Assembly: GCA_902551735.1 (NCBI GenBank)
Contig: CACDEK010000005.1
Location: 1-34,913 of the forward strand
DNA: 34,913 nt
Source: an uncultured Pelagibacteraceae bacterium
GTDB taxonomy: Bacteria; Pseudomonadota; Alphaproteobacteria; Pelagibacterales; Pelagibacteraceae
Direction of reading: 5' to 3'
Positions 22,036-32,001 of this stretch are shown in pieces; position 1 is the first letter of the stretch; each line of letters opens with the position of its first letter. The notes under the pieces were generated by a model. It was given only the letters and a program-made list of their open reading frames with translations, ran no database searches and was not told the DNA's origin. The position numbers and the translations under genes are program-made.

Positions 22036-22848
22036 GTGTATAAAAGCATCTTTATTTCAACGGGTTTTCATTTTATTATAATTATTGTTGCAACAATAAG
22101 TTTGCCTTTTTTAGCTAAGACACCAATAGATCTACCACCTTTAGTTTCTATTGAATTAATACAAATCACCGATAAAACTAGTATTCCTTTTGCTCCAAAA
22201 GCAAAAAAAATAATAGAAAAAATTAAAAAAAAGGAAAAAGAAAGAGTTGTTTCTGAACAAGCTCCACCAAAAAAAATAAAAAAAGAAAAACCCGAGGCTG
22301 TTCCTTTGCCAGATAAAAAAATCGAAGAAATTAAAAAAATTAAGGAAAAAAAGCAGAATCCAGAGAAAATAGATACTGAAGTTAAACAAGTTTCAGAATT
22401 TGAAAAAAAAGAAATTTTTGACCCTAATAGTATTGCAGCACTAATTGATAAATCAAAAGAGAATATTGCAGAAACAACTAAGAAAACAAATAAAGTTACC
22501 CAATCGCAAGATAAAAATGTCGAACTAAATGGATTATCTTTGAGTGAAGAAGATGCATTAAAAGCTCAAATTTTTGGCTGTTGGAGCATTCCTTTAGGTT
22601 TGCCGTTTAATGAAAATTTGTTGGTTAGAATAAAATTAAAGTTAAAACCAGATGGCTACGTTATAAAGTCAGAGATATTAGACCACGAGAGAATGAATAG
22701 ACCTGGACAAGGATTTTATAAAGTGTTGGCAGAAAGCGCCCTAAGAGCTATAAGACTTTGTCAACCACTAAGGGTACCAACAACAGGCTACGAAAGATGG
22801 AAAGATTTACAGTTAAACTTTGACGCTGGCGAAATGTTAGGAGGATGA
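22036..22848 (+). CDS. tolA: TolA-like periplasm-spanning protein
   Basis: 270 residues, much shorter than E. coli TolA (421). An N-terminal signal anchor ([23 protein letters not shown]) is followed by a Pro patch and a long Lys/Glu-rich helical domain (about 55-150). The C-terminal TolA-type domain starts near [27 protein letters not shown]. The two Cys (in GCWSIP and RLCQP) match the paired Cys of many TolA C-terminal domains. It links the TolQR motor to Pal and TolB at the outer membrane. GTG start at 22036; an upstream TTG is out of frame. The Lys-rich domain produces the shadow ORF 22156-22389 on the other strand. Confidence 0.88.
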   Translation: MYKSIFISTGFHFIIIIVATISLPFLAKTPIDLPPLVSIELIQITDKTSIPFAPKAKKIIEKIKKKEKERVVSEQAPPKKIKKEKPEAVPLPDKKIEEIKKIKEKKQNPEKIDTEVKQVSEFEKKEIFDPNSIAALIDKSKENIAETTKKTNKVTQSQDKNVELNGLSLSEEDALKAQIFGCWSIPLGLPFNENLLVRIKLKLKPDGYVIKSEILDHERMNRPGQGFYKVLAESALRAIRLCQPLRVPTTGYERWKDLQLNFDAGEMLGG

Positions 22849-22852
22849 TATT

Positions 22853-24193
22853 TTGAAATTTTTTAAAATAATTATATTAACAATTTTTTTTCAATCACAG
22901 GCTTATGCCTTAATTGAAGTTGATATAACTAGGGGTAATTTAAATCCACTTCCTATAGCTGTTTCTCCACTATTTTCTAACAATGATTCAAATGTTAAAT
23001 TTGAAAAAATTGTTAAAGTTAATAATGTTGGTCATGAAATATCAAAAATTGTCGAAAATAATTTAAGACAAACAGGACTCTTTAATCCTTTAGAAAAAGA
23101 TGCTTTTTTACAAGAATCTGAAATTGCACACTTAAAACCAAGATTTGAAGATTGGAATTTAATAAAAGCTCAAGCATTAATTACAGGAAAAGTAGAAATT
23201 AAAGATGAAAAATTAAGAGTTGAATTTAGACTGTGGGATGTTTTGGCTGCAAAAGAGATGCTTGCTTTGGCCTTTACAACTGTTCCGACTAACTGGAGAA
23301 GAGTAGGTCATATTATTACAGATAAAATTTATGAACGTTTAACAGGAGAGAAAGGGTATTTTGATACTAGGATAATTTATGTTGCGGAAGAAGGTCCAAA
23401 GACTCAAAGAATTAAAAAACTAGCAATCATGGACCAAGATGGATTTAATGTAAAATATTTGACATTAGGAAATGAGTTAGTTTTGACGCCTAGATTTAAT
23501 CCTACCAACCAAATGATAACTTATCTTTCTTATTTTAGAAATTTACCAAGAGTATATCTTTTGGATATTGAAACTGGTGTTCAAGAAGTTGTAGGAGATT
23601 TTCCTGGAATGACTTTTGCGCCAAGATTCTCACCAGATGGAAAAAAAATAATAATGAGTTTTGCTACAGGTGGTAATTCCGATATCTATACAATGGATTT
23701 AGAAAATAGAATTGTAGAACGTATAACTAATCATCCATCTATTGATACTTCTCCCTCATACTCACCTGATGGTAAATTTATTTGTTTTAATTCAGATAGA
23801 AGTGGATACCAGCAAATTTATGTTATGAAAAATGACGGTTCAAATGTAAAAAGAATTTCATTCGGAAAAGGTTTATATGGGACTCCTGTTTGGTCTCCTA
23901 GAGGTGATTTAATCGCATTTACAAAATTACACAAAGGAAAATTTTATATTGGGGTAATGAGAACAGATGGGTCTGGAGAAAGGCTTTTAACAGAAAATTT
24001 TTATCAAGAAGCACCTTCCTGGTCACCAAATGGTAGAGTTTTGATTTTTTATAGAGAAACAGAAACAAATGAAAAAGGGGAAGGTTTTTCTGCAAAATTA
24101 TGGTCTATTGACTTAACAGGGTATAACGAAAGGCAAGTTCCTACGAAAACCGACGCTTCAGACCCATCATGGTCGTCTTTATTAAGCAATTAA
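22853..24193 (+). CDS. tolB: Tol-Pal system beta-propeller protein TolB
   Basis: 446 residues. A signal peptide ([16 protein letters not shown], cut before LIEVDIT) precedes the N-terminal alpha/beta domain with its [13 protein letters not shown] box. Then come five to six WD40-like repeats with the recurrent SPDG(K) signature ([32 protein letters not shown]). Periplasmic partner of Pal. Start is TTG at 22853 with a perfect AGGAGG (22839-22844) 8 nt upstream, inside the end of tolA. This clear Shine-Dalgarno settles the non-ATG start. Confidence 0.96.
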   Translation: MKFFKIIILTIFFQSQAYALIEVDITRGNLNPLPIAVSPLFSNNDSNVKFEKIVKVNNVGHEISKIVENNLRQTGLFNPLEKDAFLQESEIAHLKPRFEDWNLIKAQALITGKVEIKDEKLRVEFRLWDVLAAKEMLALAFTTVPTNWRRVGHIITDKIYERLTGEKGYFDTRIIYVAEEGPKTQRIKKLAIMDQDGFNVKYLTLGNELVLTPRFNPTNQMITYLSYFRNLPRVYLLDIETGVQEVVGDFPGMTFAPRFSPDGKKIIMSFATGGNSDIYTMDLENRIVERITNHPSIDTSPSYSPDGKFICFNSDRSGYQQIYVMKNDGSNVKRISFGKGLYGTPVWSPRGDLIAFTKLHKGKFYIGVMRTDGSGERLLTENFYQEAPSWSPNGRVLIFYRETETNEKGEGFSAKLWSIDLTGYNERQVPTKTDASDPSWSSLLSN

Positions 24194-24272
24194 TGTTAAA
24201 TTTCTTGATTTTTTAACTTGAAAGATCTAACTAGTTGTGAAAAAGTATTATATTCAATTTTAAGGAGCTCTA

Positions 24273-24761
24273 ATGATTTTGAACAAAATTTTAAAAAATA
24301 CACTTTTAATAGTTGCAACATGTCTGATTTTGTCAGCTTGTGCGAGTACTAAAAAAGTAAGTGATATAGGTGGGCAGATAAAAGACGATGTTTATGTAGG
24401 CGAAGATACAGTGGAATACTTGGCTTCTGGTGTTCCAGATAGAGTATTTTTTGCAACTAATGAGTCAGTTTTAACAACTCGTTCTAGAGATACACTTAGA
24501 AAACAAGCAACATGGTTAAGAGAGAATCCGAATATTAGCATTGTAATCGAAGGACATGCTGATGAAAGAGGTACAAGAGAATATAACTTAGCTCTAGGAG
24601 AAAGAAGAGCGAATGCTGCAAAAGACTATTTAATGACTTATGGAGTATCTGCGGATAGAATTTCTGTAATTAGTTATGGAAAAGAAAGACCTGTGGACTC
24701 AGGCTCTAATCCATTAGCTTGGTCTAAAAATAGAAGATCAGTTAGTGTTAAAGCTAATTAA
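24273..24761 (+). CDS. pal: Peptidoglycan-associated lipoprotein Pal
   Basis: 162 residues. Lipoprotein signal peptide with lipobox LSAC (Cys23), a short linker, then an OmpA-like domain: RVFFATNESVL, VIEGHADERGTREYNLALGERRA and VISYGKERPVDSGSN, which holds the peptidoglycan-binding Asp/Arg pattern. Anchored in the outer membrane, it binds peptidoglycan and TolB. Clear Shine-Dalgarno AAGGAG (24262-24267) 5 nt before ATG. A 79-nt gap from tolB may hold its own promoter (TTGAAA at 24218 and TATTAT at 24246, spacing too long to trust). Followed by a strong terminator. Confidence 0.97.
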   Translation: MILNKILKNTLLIVATCLILSACASTKKVSDIGGQIKDDVYVGEDTVEYLASGVPDRVFFATNESVLTTRSRDTLRKQATWLRENPNISIVIEGHADERGTREYNLALGERRANAAKDYLMTYGVSADRISVISYGKERPVDSGSNPLAWSKNRRSVSVKAN

Positions 24762-24783
24762 ACTATTATTTTATTAAAAAATT

Positions 24784-24821
24784 AAAGACCCTCATATGAA
24801 TATATGTAGGGTCTTTTTTTT
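24784..24821 (+). terminator. Rho-independent terminator after pal
   Basis: AAAGACCCT (24784-24792) pairs with AGGGTCTTT, and the inner CATAT pairs with ATATG around a GAAT loop, with one bulged T. The stem runs straight into a run of eight T. It is the only textbook intrinsic terminator I find in the window. It lies 22 nt after the pal stop and separates tolQRAB-pal from cpoB; being A-rich on the left it could also work weakly in reverse. Confidence 0.9.
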
Positions 24822-24848
24822 GCCATCATTATCGTTAGAAATATTTGA

Positions 24849-25835
24849 ATGTATATTGTTAGAAGAAAAATATTATCTTTATTTTTAATTTTGATATTTA
24901 TATTTTTTTTTCAAAATTCTTACTCACAGGATAAAGATATTATGGAAATTTTAAAAATAATTCAAAAAGACATAAAAACTTTAGAAAAAGCCGTTTATTC
25001 TGATTTTGAATCTTCCTCATCAACTGTTGCCACGGATTTTGATCAAAATACTGAAGATGTATTAACTCGCCATTTATTAAAATTGTCAGAACTAGAAAAT
25101 CAATTCAATGCATTAACTAATAAATTTGAAGAAATAAATTTTAAATTAGATAAACTTTCAACGAGATTGTCAAAGGTTCAAGCTGACAACCAATTAAGAT
25201 TTCAACAACTTGAAAATATAAATGTTAATAATATTGATCAAAATAAAGTAGTTGTATTAGATCAAGAAGCAACTAAAGATAAAATTTTGCCAGGAACTTC
25301 AGAACCACAAGACATAGGTGAAATATCATATAAAGATACATTGACTAATGATGAATCGCAAAAAACTCAATCAATAGAAACTACCCAATCTGTTGTCTCA
25401 GAAATAGTCGAATCTGAAGAAAGAATATTGCCAGATGAAAATCCAGAAAAACAATATGAGTTTGCTTCTAGTTTGTTAAAAGTTGGTGATTATAATACAG
25501 CAGAAAGAGCCTTTTTAGAATTTATTAAATTTAATCCAGAACATAATCTAGCAGGCAATGCTCAATATTGGTATGCAGAAACTTTTAGAATTAGACAACT
25601 TTATACTGATGCTGCATCAGCGTATTTAGAAGGTTATCAAAAATATCCAAAAAGCAGTAAGGCTCCTATAAATTTACTAAAACTTGGCGTATCAATGGTT
25701 CAAATAGGGGAAAAGGAAGAAGGTTGCAGAATGATTACTGGAGTTAAAGAACAATATCCAAAAGCAAATCAATCTGTTCTTCAAAAAGCAAAATATGAAG
25801 AAAAAAAGTTTGGTTGCAAAAAAAATAATACATAA
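24849..25835 (+). CDS. cpoB: Tol-Pal accessory protein CpoB (YbgF)
   Basis: 328 residues. N-terminal signal peptide (ILSLFLILIFIFFFQNSYS, cut near SYSQ), a coiled-coil section at about 60-120 with heptads (LSELENQFNALTNKFEEINF), a low-complexity acidic linker, and a C-terminal TPR domain from about residue 203 (PEKQYEFASSLLKVGDYNTAE, AGNAQYWYAETFRIRQLYTDA). The QYWY...A pattern is typical of YbgF/CpoB. In E. coli it coordinates outer-membrane constriction with peptidoglycan synthesis. It follows the terminator after pal, so it may have a separate promoter. The 3' end overlaps tilS by 41 nt. Confidence 0.9.
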   Translation: MYIVRRKILSLFLILIFIFFFQNSYSQDKDIMEILKIIQKDIKTLEKAVYSDFESSSSTVATDFDQNTEDVLTRHLLKLSELENQFNALTNKFEEINFKLDKLSTRLSKVQADNQLRFQQLENINVNNIDQNKVVVLDQEATKDKILPGTSEPQDIGEISYKDTLTNDESQKTQSIETTQSVVSEIVESEERILPDENPEKQYEFASSLLKVGDYNTAERAFLEFIKFNPEHNLAGNAQYWYAETFRIRQLYTDAASAYLEGYQKYPKSSKAPINLLKLGVSMVQIGEKEEGCRMITGVKEQYPKANQSVLQKAKYEEKKFGCKKNNT

Positions 25836-26838
25836 TTATCTTCTAAAGCATTTAAATAATAATAGAGTTAAAAAAGTATTTAATGGCTATAAAAATCAAT
25901 TAGATGAACTAATTAACAAAAAAACTTCAATTGGTGTTGCGATTTCTGGAGGACCTGACAGCATGGCTTTAGCATTTTTAACAAAATGTTATTGTTTAAA
26001 AAATAATTCAAATTCGAAATTTTTTTTAGTAGATCATAAAATGAGAAAAGAGTCTTCCAAAGAGGCAAAGAATGTTAAGAAAATATTAAATAAATTTGAC
26101 ATAAATTGTAAAATTTTAAAATGGAAAGGAAGCAAACCTGTTTCAAATATCCAGGGTATTGCAAGAAATAAAAGATATGAGCTTTTAAAAAATTCTTGTA
26201 AAAAATTGAATATAAATCATCTTTTGGTTGGTCACCATATTGACGATCTGTATGAAAATTTTTTTATTAGACTTTTACGAGGAAGCGGACTCAAAGGATT
26301 ATCATCTTTTGGTGAAATGATTAGAGATGAAGATAATTTTTATATATTAAGACCTTTAATTAAATTTCAAAAAAAAGAATTAATTTATATTTCCAAGCTT
26401 GTATTTAAATTTTCTGTATCAGATCCAAGCAATGAAAATTTTATTTTTCTAAGAACTAGAATAAGAAAGCTCATTAATGAATTGAGAAAGGAAGGCCTTG
26501 ATAATAAAAAATTAAATTTAACAATAAAAAATCTTAAAATTGCAAATGAATCAATAAATTATTATGTAAAAAGAAATTTTAAACTAAATACGAAATTAAA
26601 TGAAAATAAAAATATGTTTATTTTAAGTAATAATTTTTTTAAACAGTCTGATGAGGTAATTTTTAGAAGCATGTCTGCAGTCTTAAAAAAAATTAGTGGT
26701 AAATATTACTCACCAAGAGGAAAAAGCATTTATGATTCTATTTTAAGAATGAAATTGAAAAATTTTAAAAAATTTACCCTAGGAGGCTGTTTTGTAGAAA
26801 AAGTTAGCGAAACAGTGTTTATTACAAGGGAAAAATAG
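25795..26838 (+). CDS. tilS: tRNA(Ile)-lysidine synthase
   Basis: 347 residues. PP-loop motif VAISGGPDSMALAFL (51-56 SGGPDS), VDHKMRKESSKEAKNV, ARNKRYELL and LLVGHHIDDLYENFFIRLLRGSGLKGL mark TilS. It puts lysidine on C34 of the tRNA-Ile that reads AUA, a codon used heavily in this AT-rich genome, so the enzyme should be essential. The C-terminal region after about residue 215 is weakly conserved, and it lacks the full-length extra domains of E. coli TilS (432). The ATG lies 41 nt inside cpoB; later starts are possible (TTG at 25810) but would trim only a Lys-rich tail. Confidence 0.93.
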   Translation: MKKKSLVAKKIIHNYLLKHLNNNRVKKVFNGYKNQLDELINKKTSIGVAISGGPDSMALAFLTKCYCLKNNSNSKFFLVDHKMRKESSKEAKNVKKILNKFDINCKILKWKGSKPVSNIQGIARNKRYELLKNSCKKLNINHLLVGHHIDDLYENFFIRLLRGSGLKGLSSFGEMIRDEDNFYILRPLIKFQKKELIYISKLVFKFSVSDPSNENFIFLRTRIRKLINELRKEGLDNKKLNLTIKNLKIANESINYYVKRNFKLNTKLNENKNMFILSNNFFKQSDEVIFRSMSAVLKKISGKYYSPRGKSIYDSILRMKLKNFKKFTLGGCFVEKVSETVFITREK

Positions 26839-26863
26839 AGAGAATTTATATAATTAGGTTAAT

Positions 26864-26892
26864 TTGACACTTGTTTAATTAATAATAATTCT
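26864..26892 (+). promoter_or_regulatory. Putative sigma-70-type promoter upstream of ftsH
   Basis: A perfect TTGACA (26864-26869) lies in the 66-nt gap between tilS and ftsH. A TAATTC box at 26886-26891 gives a 16-nt spacer and would start transcription about 8 nt before the ftsH ATG. The -10 match is moderate. Sequence-based call only. Confidence 0.4.
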
Positions 26893-26904
26893 TATCTTAA
26901 ACTT

Positions 26905-28797
26905 ATGAATTTAAAAAATTTGGCCATGTGGGCAGTTATAGTCTTTTTAACTATTGGACTATACAACATGTTTAAAAATCCTGAGAGATCAATCAACAAT
27001 AAAAATACAATTATATTTTCTGAATTTTTATCAGAGGTCGATAATGGCAGAGTTGTTGAGGTTCAAATTCAGGGGAATAACATATATGGAATTATGTCTA
27101 ACGGAACCAAGTTTACAACTTATTCACCAAACGATCCAAATTTAATAGAAAAACTTACTAATAAAGGAGTAAGCATTTCCGCAGCACCAGTTGATGAAAA
27201 AATGCCATCATTATTTGGTGTACTATTGTCATGGTTTCCTATGTTGCTTCTAATTGCAGTTTGGATTTTCTTTATGAGACAAATGCAAGGTGGAAAAGGT
27301 GGTGCTATGGGATTTGGTCGTTCGAAAGCTAAAATGATGAACGAACTAAAAGGTAAAGTAACATTTAATGATGTAGCAGGAATTGAAGAAGCAAAAGAAG
27401 AAGTTGAAGAAGTTGTTGAATTTTTAAGAGATCCAAAAAAATTTAGTAGGCTTGGTGGAAAAATACCAAGAGGATGTTTGTTAGTTGGTCCACCAGGAAC
27501 AGGAAAAACATTATTAGCTAGAGCAATTGCAGGGGAAGCGGGAGTTCCTTTTTTTACAATTTCTGGTTCTGACTTTGTAGAAATGTTTGTTGGAGTTGGA
27601 GCTTCAAGAGTAAGAGATATGTTTGAACAAGGAAAAAAACATTCACCTTGTATAATTTTTATTGATGAAATTGATGCAGTTGGAAGAAGTAGAGGCGCTG
27701 GACTGGGCGGTGGAAATGATGAAAGAGAACAAACATTAAATCAGCTATTAGTTGAGATGGATGGTTTTGACACCAATGAAGGTGTAATTATTATAGCTGC
27801 AACAAATAGACCAGATGTACTTGATCCAGCTCTTTTAAGACCAGGAAGATTTGATAGACAGGTAGTCGTATCTTTACCAGATATTATAGGAAGAGAAAAA
27901 ATACTTAAGGTTCATGCAAAAAAAATATCAATGGGACCAGATGTAAACCTAAGAACAGTTGCAAGAGGGACGCCTGGTTTTTCTGGAGCAGACCTTGCAA
28001 ATTTAGTTAATGAAGCAGCTTTACTAGCTGCCAGAAAAAATAAAAGAATAGTTACTTTTGATGAATTTGAGGAGGCAAAAGATAAAGTGATGATGGGAGC
28101 TGAAAGAAGGTCAATGGTAATGACTGAAGAAGAAAAAAGACTAACGGCTTACCATGAGGCAGGCCATGCTATAGTTACCCTAAATGAAAAAGCTGCTTAT
28201 CCAATTCATAAAGCCACTATAATCCCAAGAGGAAGAGCTTTAGGCATGGTAATGCAATTACCTGAAAGAGATGAACTATCTCAGACAAGGGAGCAATTAC
28301 ATGCACAAATGGCAATAGCGATGGGCGGAAGAGTTGCAGAAGAAATAATTTTTGGCGATGATAAAGTAACAACAGGAGCTGCAAGCGATATTGAACAAGC
28401 AACTAAAAGAGCTAGAGCAATGGTAATGAGAGCAGGTTTAAGTAAAGAGCTTGGGCCAGTAGCATATGGAGAAAATGAAGAAGAAGTATTTTTAGGACGT
28501 TCTGTTGCAAGACAACAAAATATGTCTGAAGAGACAGCAAAAAAAGTAGATATAGAAATTAGAAAATTTGTTGACAAAGGCTACGAAAGAGCAAAAAAAG
28601 TTTTAAATGAAAAAATAGAGGATTTACACAAACTTGCTAAAGCTCTTTTAACTTATGAAACTTTAACTGGAGCCGAAATAGAGGATTTAATCAATAAAAA
28701 TGTTTATCCTAAAAACAAAGAAGAGTTAAGATCTAAGGAAGAAGATTCGAGCTCAGCACTAGGATCTATTGGATTAAAACCTAAAATTGTTCATTAA
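26905..28797 (+). CDS. ftsH: ATP-dependent zinc metalloprotease FtsH
   Basis: 630 residues. Two N-terminal transmembrane helices (about 6-22 and 103-124) enclose a periplasmic domain. AAA+ module: Walker A GPPGTGKT (195-202), Walker [16 protein letters not shown], the pore motif [15 protein letters not shown], and arginine-finger region [21 protein letters not shown]. The protease zinc site HEAGH (417-421) and the later [24 protein letters not shown] follow. It degrades misfolded membrane proteins and cytosolic targets, among them RpoH in many bacteria; rpoH lies 4.5 kb downstream. The tilS-ftsH-folP-glmM order is common in alphaproteobacteria. Confidence 0.98.
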   Translation: MNLKNLAMWAVIVFLTIGLYNMFKNPERSINNKNTIIFSEFLSEVDNGRVVEVQIQGNNIYGIMSNGTKFTTYSPNDPNLIEKLTNKGVSISAAPVDEKMPSLFGVLLSWFPMLLLIAVWIFFMRQMQGGKGGAMGFGRSKAKMMNELKGKVTFNDVAGIEEAKEEVEEVVEFLRDPKKFSRLGGKIPRGCLLVGPPGTGKTLLARAIAGEAGVPFFTISGSDFVEMFVGVGASRVRDMFEQGKKHSPCIIFIDEIDAVGRSRGAGLGGGNDEREQTLNQLLVEMDGFDTNEGVIIIAATNRPDVLDPALLRPGRFDRQVVVSLPDIIGREKILKVHAKKISMGPDVNLRTVARGTPGFSGADLANLVNEAALLAARKNKRIVTFDEFEEAKDKVMMGAERRSMVMTEEEKRLTAYHEAGHAIVTLNEKAAYPIHKATIIPRGRALGMVMQLPERDELSQTREQLHAQMAIAMGGRVAEEIIFGDDKVTTGAASDIEQATKRARAMVMRAGLSKELGPVAYGENEEEVFLGRSVARQQNMSEETAKKVDIEIRKFVDKGYERAKKVLNEKIEDLHKLAKALLTYETLTGAEIEDLINKNVYPKNKEELRSKEEDSSSALGSIGLKPKIVH

Positions 28798-28803
28798 ATT
28801 CTA

Positions 28804-29856
28804 ATGACAAAATATTACACTAGAGCGTGTAATTTTTACTACGGGAAAATATCAAAAGAAAAAATCAAAAATAAAACTGCAATACCTTTAAATAAAAATC
28901 ACCTTATATCTTTTGATACTATTGAAATTATAACTAGGAATTACAAAAAAAAAATAAATATAAAAGATATTGAGTCACAAAATTTAAAATTAAAAAATAA
29001 AATTAAGTCAGACCTAAAACTAATATTGAAAAAAAGAAAATTTAAAAAATTAAGTTTTTTAAATTTACCAATATTGATGGGTGTTGTAAATTTAACACCA
29101 GACAGTTTTTCTGATGGAGGAAAGTACAATAAAAAAAATTTAGGATATTTTCATGCTAAGTCGTTAATTAAGATGGGTTGTAAAATTTTAGATATAGGTG
29201 GTGAGTCGACAAGACCTGGAGCGATCGATATTAGAGAAAAAATTGAATGGAAAAGAATTAATCCGACTTTAAAAAAATTAAAAAAATTTAAATTTTTTAT
29301 ATCATTAGATACTAGAAAGTCTCAAATCATGGAAAGAGGTATTAAAAATAAAATTAATTTAATTAACGATGTTTCAGGTTTAACTTACGATTCAAATACA
29401 ATAAATATTCTTAAAAAATATAATATTCCTTTTGTAATTCATCATGCGAAAGGAGATCCTAAAACTATGCAAAAAAATCCAAGCTACAAAAATGTTCTTT
29501 TAGATATATATGATTTTTTCGAAAAAAAAATTAAAGAAATAAGATCAAAAGGAATAAAACATAACAATATTATTTTAGACCCAGGAATTGGTTTTGGTAA
29601 AAACTTGAAACATAATATTACCTTAATTAGCAATATTTCTATTTTTCACTCTCTTGGTTTTCCTATAATGTTGGGTATCTCTAGAAAAAAATTTATTAAA
29701 GATTTATCTGGAAATAATGATAGCAAGGAAAGATTGGGTGGAACTATATCTTCAAGTTTACATGCGGTAACACAAGGAGTTCAAATATTGAGAGTTCATG
29801 ATGTTAATGAAGTTAGTCAAAGTTTAAAAGTTTTTAAATCAATTAAATATACGTAA
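28804..29856 (+). CDS. folP: Dihydropteroate synthase
   Basis: 350 residues. The TIM barrel starts at about residue 88 with LPILMGVVNLTPDSFSDGG, then ILDIGGESTRPGA, SLDTRKSQIM, LINDVSG, VIHHAKGDPKTMQ, ILDPGIGFGKNLKHN, MLGISRKKFI and RLGGTISSSLHAV. It joins p-aminobenzoate with dihydropterin pyrophosphate in folate synthesis. The first about 87 residues, rich in Lys and Asn and without recognisable motifs, extend beyond the E. coli enzyme; similar N-terminal extensions occur in other alphaproteobacterial FolP. It starts 6 nt after ftsH and overlaps glmM by 1 nt (TAATG). Confidence 0.96.
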   Translation: MTKYYTRACNFYYGKISKEKIKNKTAIPLNKNHLISFDTIEIITRNYKKKINIKDIESQNLKLKNKIKSDLKLILKKRKFKKLSFLNLPILMGVVNLTPDSFSDGGKYNKKNLGYFHAKSLIKMGCKILDIGGESTRPGAIDIREKIEWKRINPTLKKLKKFKFFISLDTRKSQIMERGIKNKINLINDVSGLTYDSNTINILKKYNIPFVIHHAKGDPKTMQKNPSYKNVLLDIYDFFEKKIKEIRSKGIKHNNIILDPGIGFGKNLKHNITLISNISIFHSLGFPIMLGISRKKFIKDLSGNNDSKERLGGTISSSLHAVTQGVQILRVHDVNEVSQSLKVFKSIKYT

Positions 29857-31187
29857 TGTCAAAAAAATATTTTGGAACAGACGGAATTAGAGGAAGAGTA
29901 AATAGTAAAAATATTAATGGAGACATGTTTTTTAAATTTGGCTTAGCAGCAGGGACATACTTTAAAAATCTTAAAAAAAGCAAACAAACAGCTATTATCG
30001 CAAAGGATACAAGATTATCTGGCTACACACTAGAGCCCGCTTTAGTTTCAGGATTAGCGTCAGCAGGCATGCATGTTTTTACACTAGGACCTTTACCAAC
30101 TAATGGACTTGCAATGCTAACAAAAAAAATGAAAGCAAATATGGGAATTATGATAACAGCGTCGCATAATCCTTATTTTGATAATGGCCTAAAATTATTT
30201 GGTCCAGATGGAATGAAATTATCTGATAAAATTGAAAAAAAAATAGAGAAATTGATAGACTCAAGAATTATAAGCAATTTATCTAAACCAGAGTCTTTGG
30301 GGAGAGTAAAAAGATTAGAAAATGCTAATGATAAATATATAAAAATTCTCAAAAGAAACTTTCCAAAAAACTTTAGTTTAAGAGGAATTAAAATTGCCAT
30401 AGACTGTGCAAATGGAGCTGGTTATAAGTCTGGTCCTAAGCTTTTTAAGTCCTTGGGCGCAAAAGTTTATGAAATAGGGACATCGCCTAACGGTTTAAAT
30501 ATTAATGATAAGTGTGGCTCAACATTTCCAAATAAAATCAAGTCTTTTGTAAAAAAATATAGGGTAAATCTAGGCATATCCCTTGATGGAGATGCAGACA
30601 GAATCATTTTGTGTGATGAAAAAGGAAATATAATTAATGGAGATCAAATTATTGCAATGTTAGCCACTAGATGGAAACAAAAAAAAATTCTCAGAGGAGG
30701 AGTTATAGGAACTTTAATGTCTAATTATGGATTGCAAAACTATCTAAATAAGCAAAAAATTAGGTTTATCAGAGCCAATGTTGGAGATAGATATGTAAAA
30801 GAAAAGATGCAAAAAAATAAATATAATTTAGGGGGAGAGCAATCTGGACATATTATACTTGGAAAATTTGCGACTACTGGAGATGGTTTGTTGGTAGCTT
30901 TAGAAGTTTTATTTTCAATGAGAAAGGGTAGAAAGGCCAGCAAACTATTTAAAATTTTTAAAACTACACCGCAAATTTTAGAAAATGTAGCGGTTAATGA
31001 TAAATCTATTATTAATTCTACTAAATGTAGAAGAGCCATAAATCAAGCTAATAAATTAATTAAAGATAAGGGAAGAATGCTTGTAAGAAAATCTGGAACA
31101 GAACCAAAAATTAGAATTATGTGTGAATCTGAAAACAGAACCTTACTATTAAAATGTATTAATATTGTAAAAAAATCTATTAGATAA
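29856..31187 (+). CDS. glmM: Phosphoglucosamine mutase
   Basis: 443 residues. KYFGTDGIRGRVN at the start, the phosphoserine loop ITASHNPYFDNG (Ser103), the metal loop SLDGDADRIILCD, the sugar loop GGEQSGHIIL and the phosphate-binding VRKSGTEPKIRIM at the C-terminus are all intact. It converts glucosamine-6-phosphate to glucosamine-1-phosphate for UDP-GlcNAc, the precursor of peptidoglycan and lipid A. Its start overlaps the folP stop. Confidence 0.98.
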   Translation: MSKKYFGTDGIRGRVNSKNINGDMFFKFGLAAGTYFKNLKKSKQTAIIAKDTRLSGYTLEPALVSGLASAGMHVFTLGPLPTNGLAMLTKKMKANMGIMITASHNPYFDNGLKLFGPDGMKLSDKIEKKIEKLIDSRIISNLSKPESLGRVKRLENANDKYIKILKRNFPKNFSLRGIKIAIDCANGAGYKSGPKLFKSLGAKVYEIGTSPNGLNINDKCGSTFPNKIKSFVKKYRVNLGISLDGDADRIILCDEKGNIINGDQIIAMLATRWKQKKILRGGVIGTLMSNYGLQNYLNKQKIRFIRANVGDRYVKEKMQKNKYNLGGEQSGHIILGKFATTGDGLLVALEVLFSMRKGRKASKLFKIFKTTPQILENVAVNDKSIINSTKCRRAINQANKLIKDKGRMLVRKSGTEPKIRIMCESENRTLLLKCINIVKKSIR

Positions 31188-31188
31188 A

Positions 31189-32001
31189 TTGAAACCTAAA
31201 TCTAAAATACTGATTATTGCGGGCTCAGACTCTTCTGGGGGCGCCGGTATACAAGCAGACATAAAAACTGTTACTTCGCTAGGTTCTTATGCAATGACTG
31301 CAATTACATCAGTGACAACTCAAAATACAACTGGGGTAATTTCTATTTCACAGATACCTCCTCAAGAAATATCAAAGCAGATAGAATTTACTTCAAAAGA
31401 CATAAAGCCCGATGTGATAAAAATTGGAATGTTATATTCAACAGCTGTTATCAATTCTGTTCTTAAATCTTTAAAAAAAATTAAAGTCAAAAAAATAATT
31501 TTAGATCCGGTCATGACCGCAAAAGGCGGAACAAAGCTGATTGACGATCAGTCAATAAAGCTTCTTAAATCAAAATTGATTAAAAAAGTAAGTCTTATAA
31601 CGCCAAATATTCCAGAAGCAGAGATCTTGACACGAAAAAAAATTTATAATCTTCAAGATATGATCAATTCAGCGAATGTTTTGATTAATTTAGGAGCTAA
31701 GAATGTTTTGATTAAGGGTGGTCATCTTAAATCAAAAATTATGTATGATGTATTTGTAAATAAAAAAGAAATATCAGTATTCAAAAATAAAAAAATTTTC
31801 ACAAAAAATACACATGGTACAGGTTGTACACTTTCAAGCGCTATTGCTACCTATTATTCATGTGGAAAAACGTTAAAGAAATCTTGTGAGATGGCAATTA
31901 AGTATGTTAACCATGCAATTGGTACAGGGCCAAAATATGGAAGAGGTCATGGACCAATTAACCATTTAAATACAATAAATATAAAGAAAAACTTTAGATG
32001 A
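31189..32001 (+). CDS. thiD: Hydroxymethylpyrimidine / phosphomethylpyrimidine kinase
   Basis: 270 residues of the ribokinase-like ThiD family: IIAGSDSSGGAGIQADIKT, TTQNTTGV, KIGMLYS, LDPVMTAKGGTKLI, LITPNIPEAEIL, VLIKGGHL and the anion-hole motif KNTHGTGCTLSSAIAT. It makes HMP-pyrophosphate, the partner substrate of ThiE. Start is TTG at 31189, 1 nt after the glmM stop. It is embedded between glmM and purA with an ATGA overlap to purA and has no space for a TPP riboswitch. In cultured SAR11, which lack ThiC, this kinase lets the cell use imported HMP. Confidence 0.95.
   Translation: MKPKSKILIIAGSDSSGGAGIQADIKTVTSLGSYAMTAITSVTTQNTTGVISISQIPPQEISKQIEFTSKDIKPDVIKIGMLYSTAVINSVLKSLKKIKVKKIILDPVMTAKGGTKLIDDQSIKLLKSKLIKKVSLITPNIPEAEILTRKKIYNLQDMINSANVLINLGAKNVLIKGGHLKSKIMYDVFVNKKEISVFKNKKIFTKNTHGTGCTLSSAIATYYSCGKTLKKSCEMAIKYVNHAIGTGPKYGRGHGPINHLNTINIKKNFR

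Noticed and set aside
22156-22389. 77-residue Phe-rich ORF opposite tolA
   Set aside because: It is the reverse complement of the Lys/Glu repeat domain of TolA, which always yields Phe-rich shadows.
28217-28577. Two minus-strand ORFs (61 and 98 residues) opposite ftsH
   Set aside because: Shadow frames of a conserved FtsH protease domain without start signals or motifs of their own.
30173-31039. Minus-strand ORFs (75 and 99 residues) opposite glmM
   Set aside because: Antisense shadows of an intact enzyme gene with no independent support.
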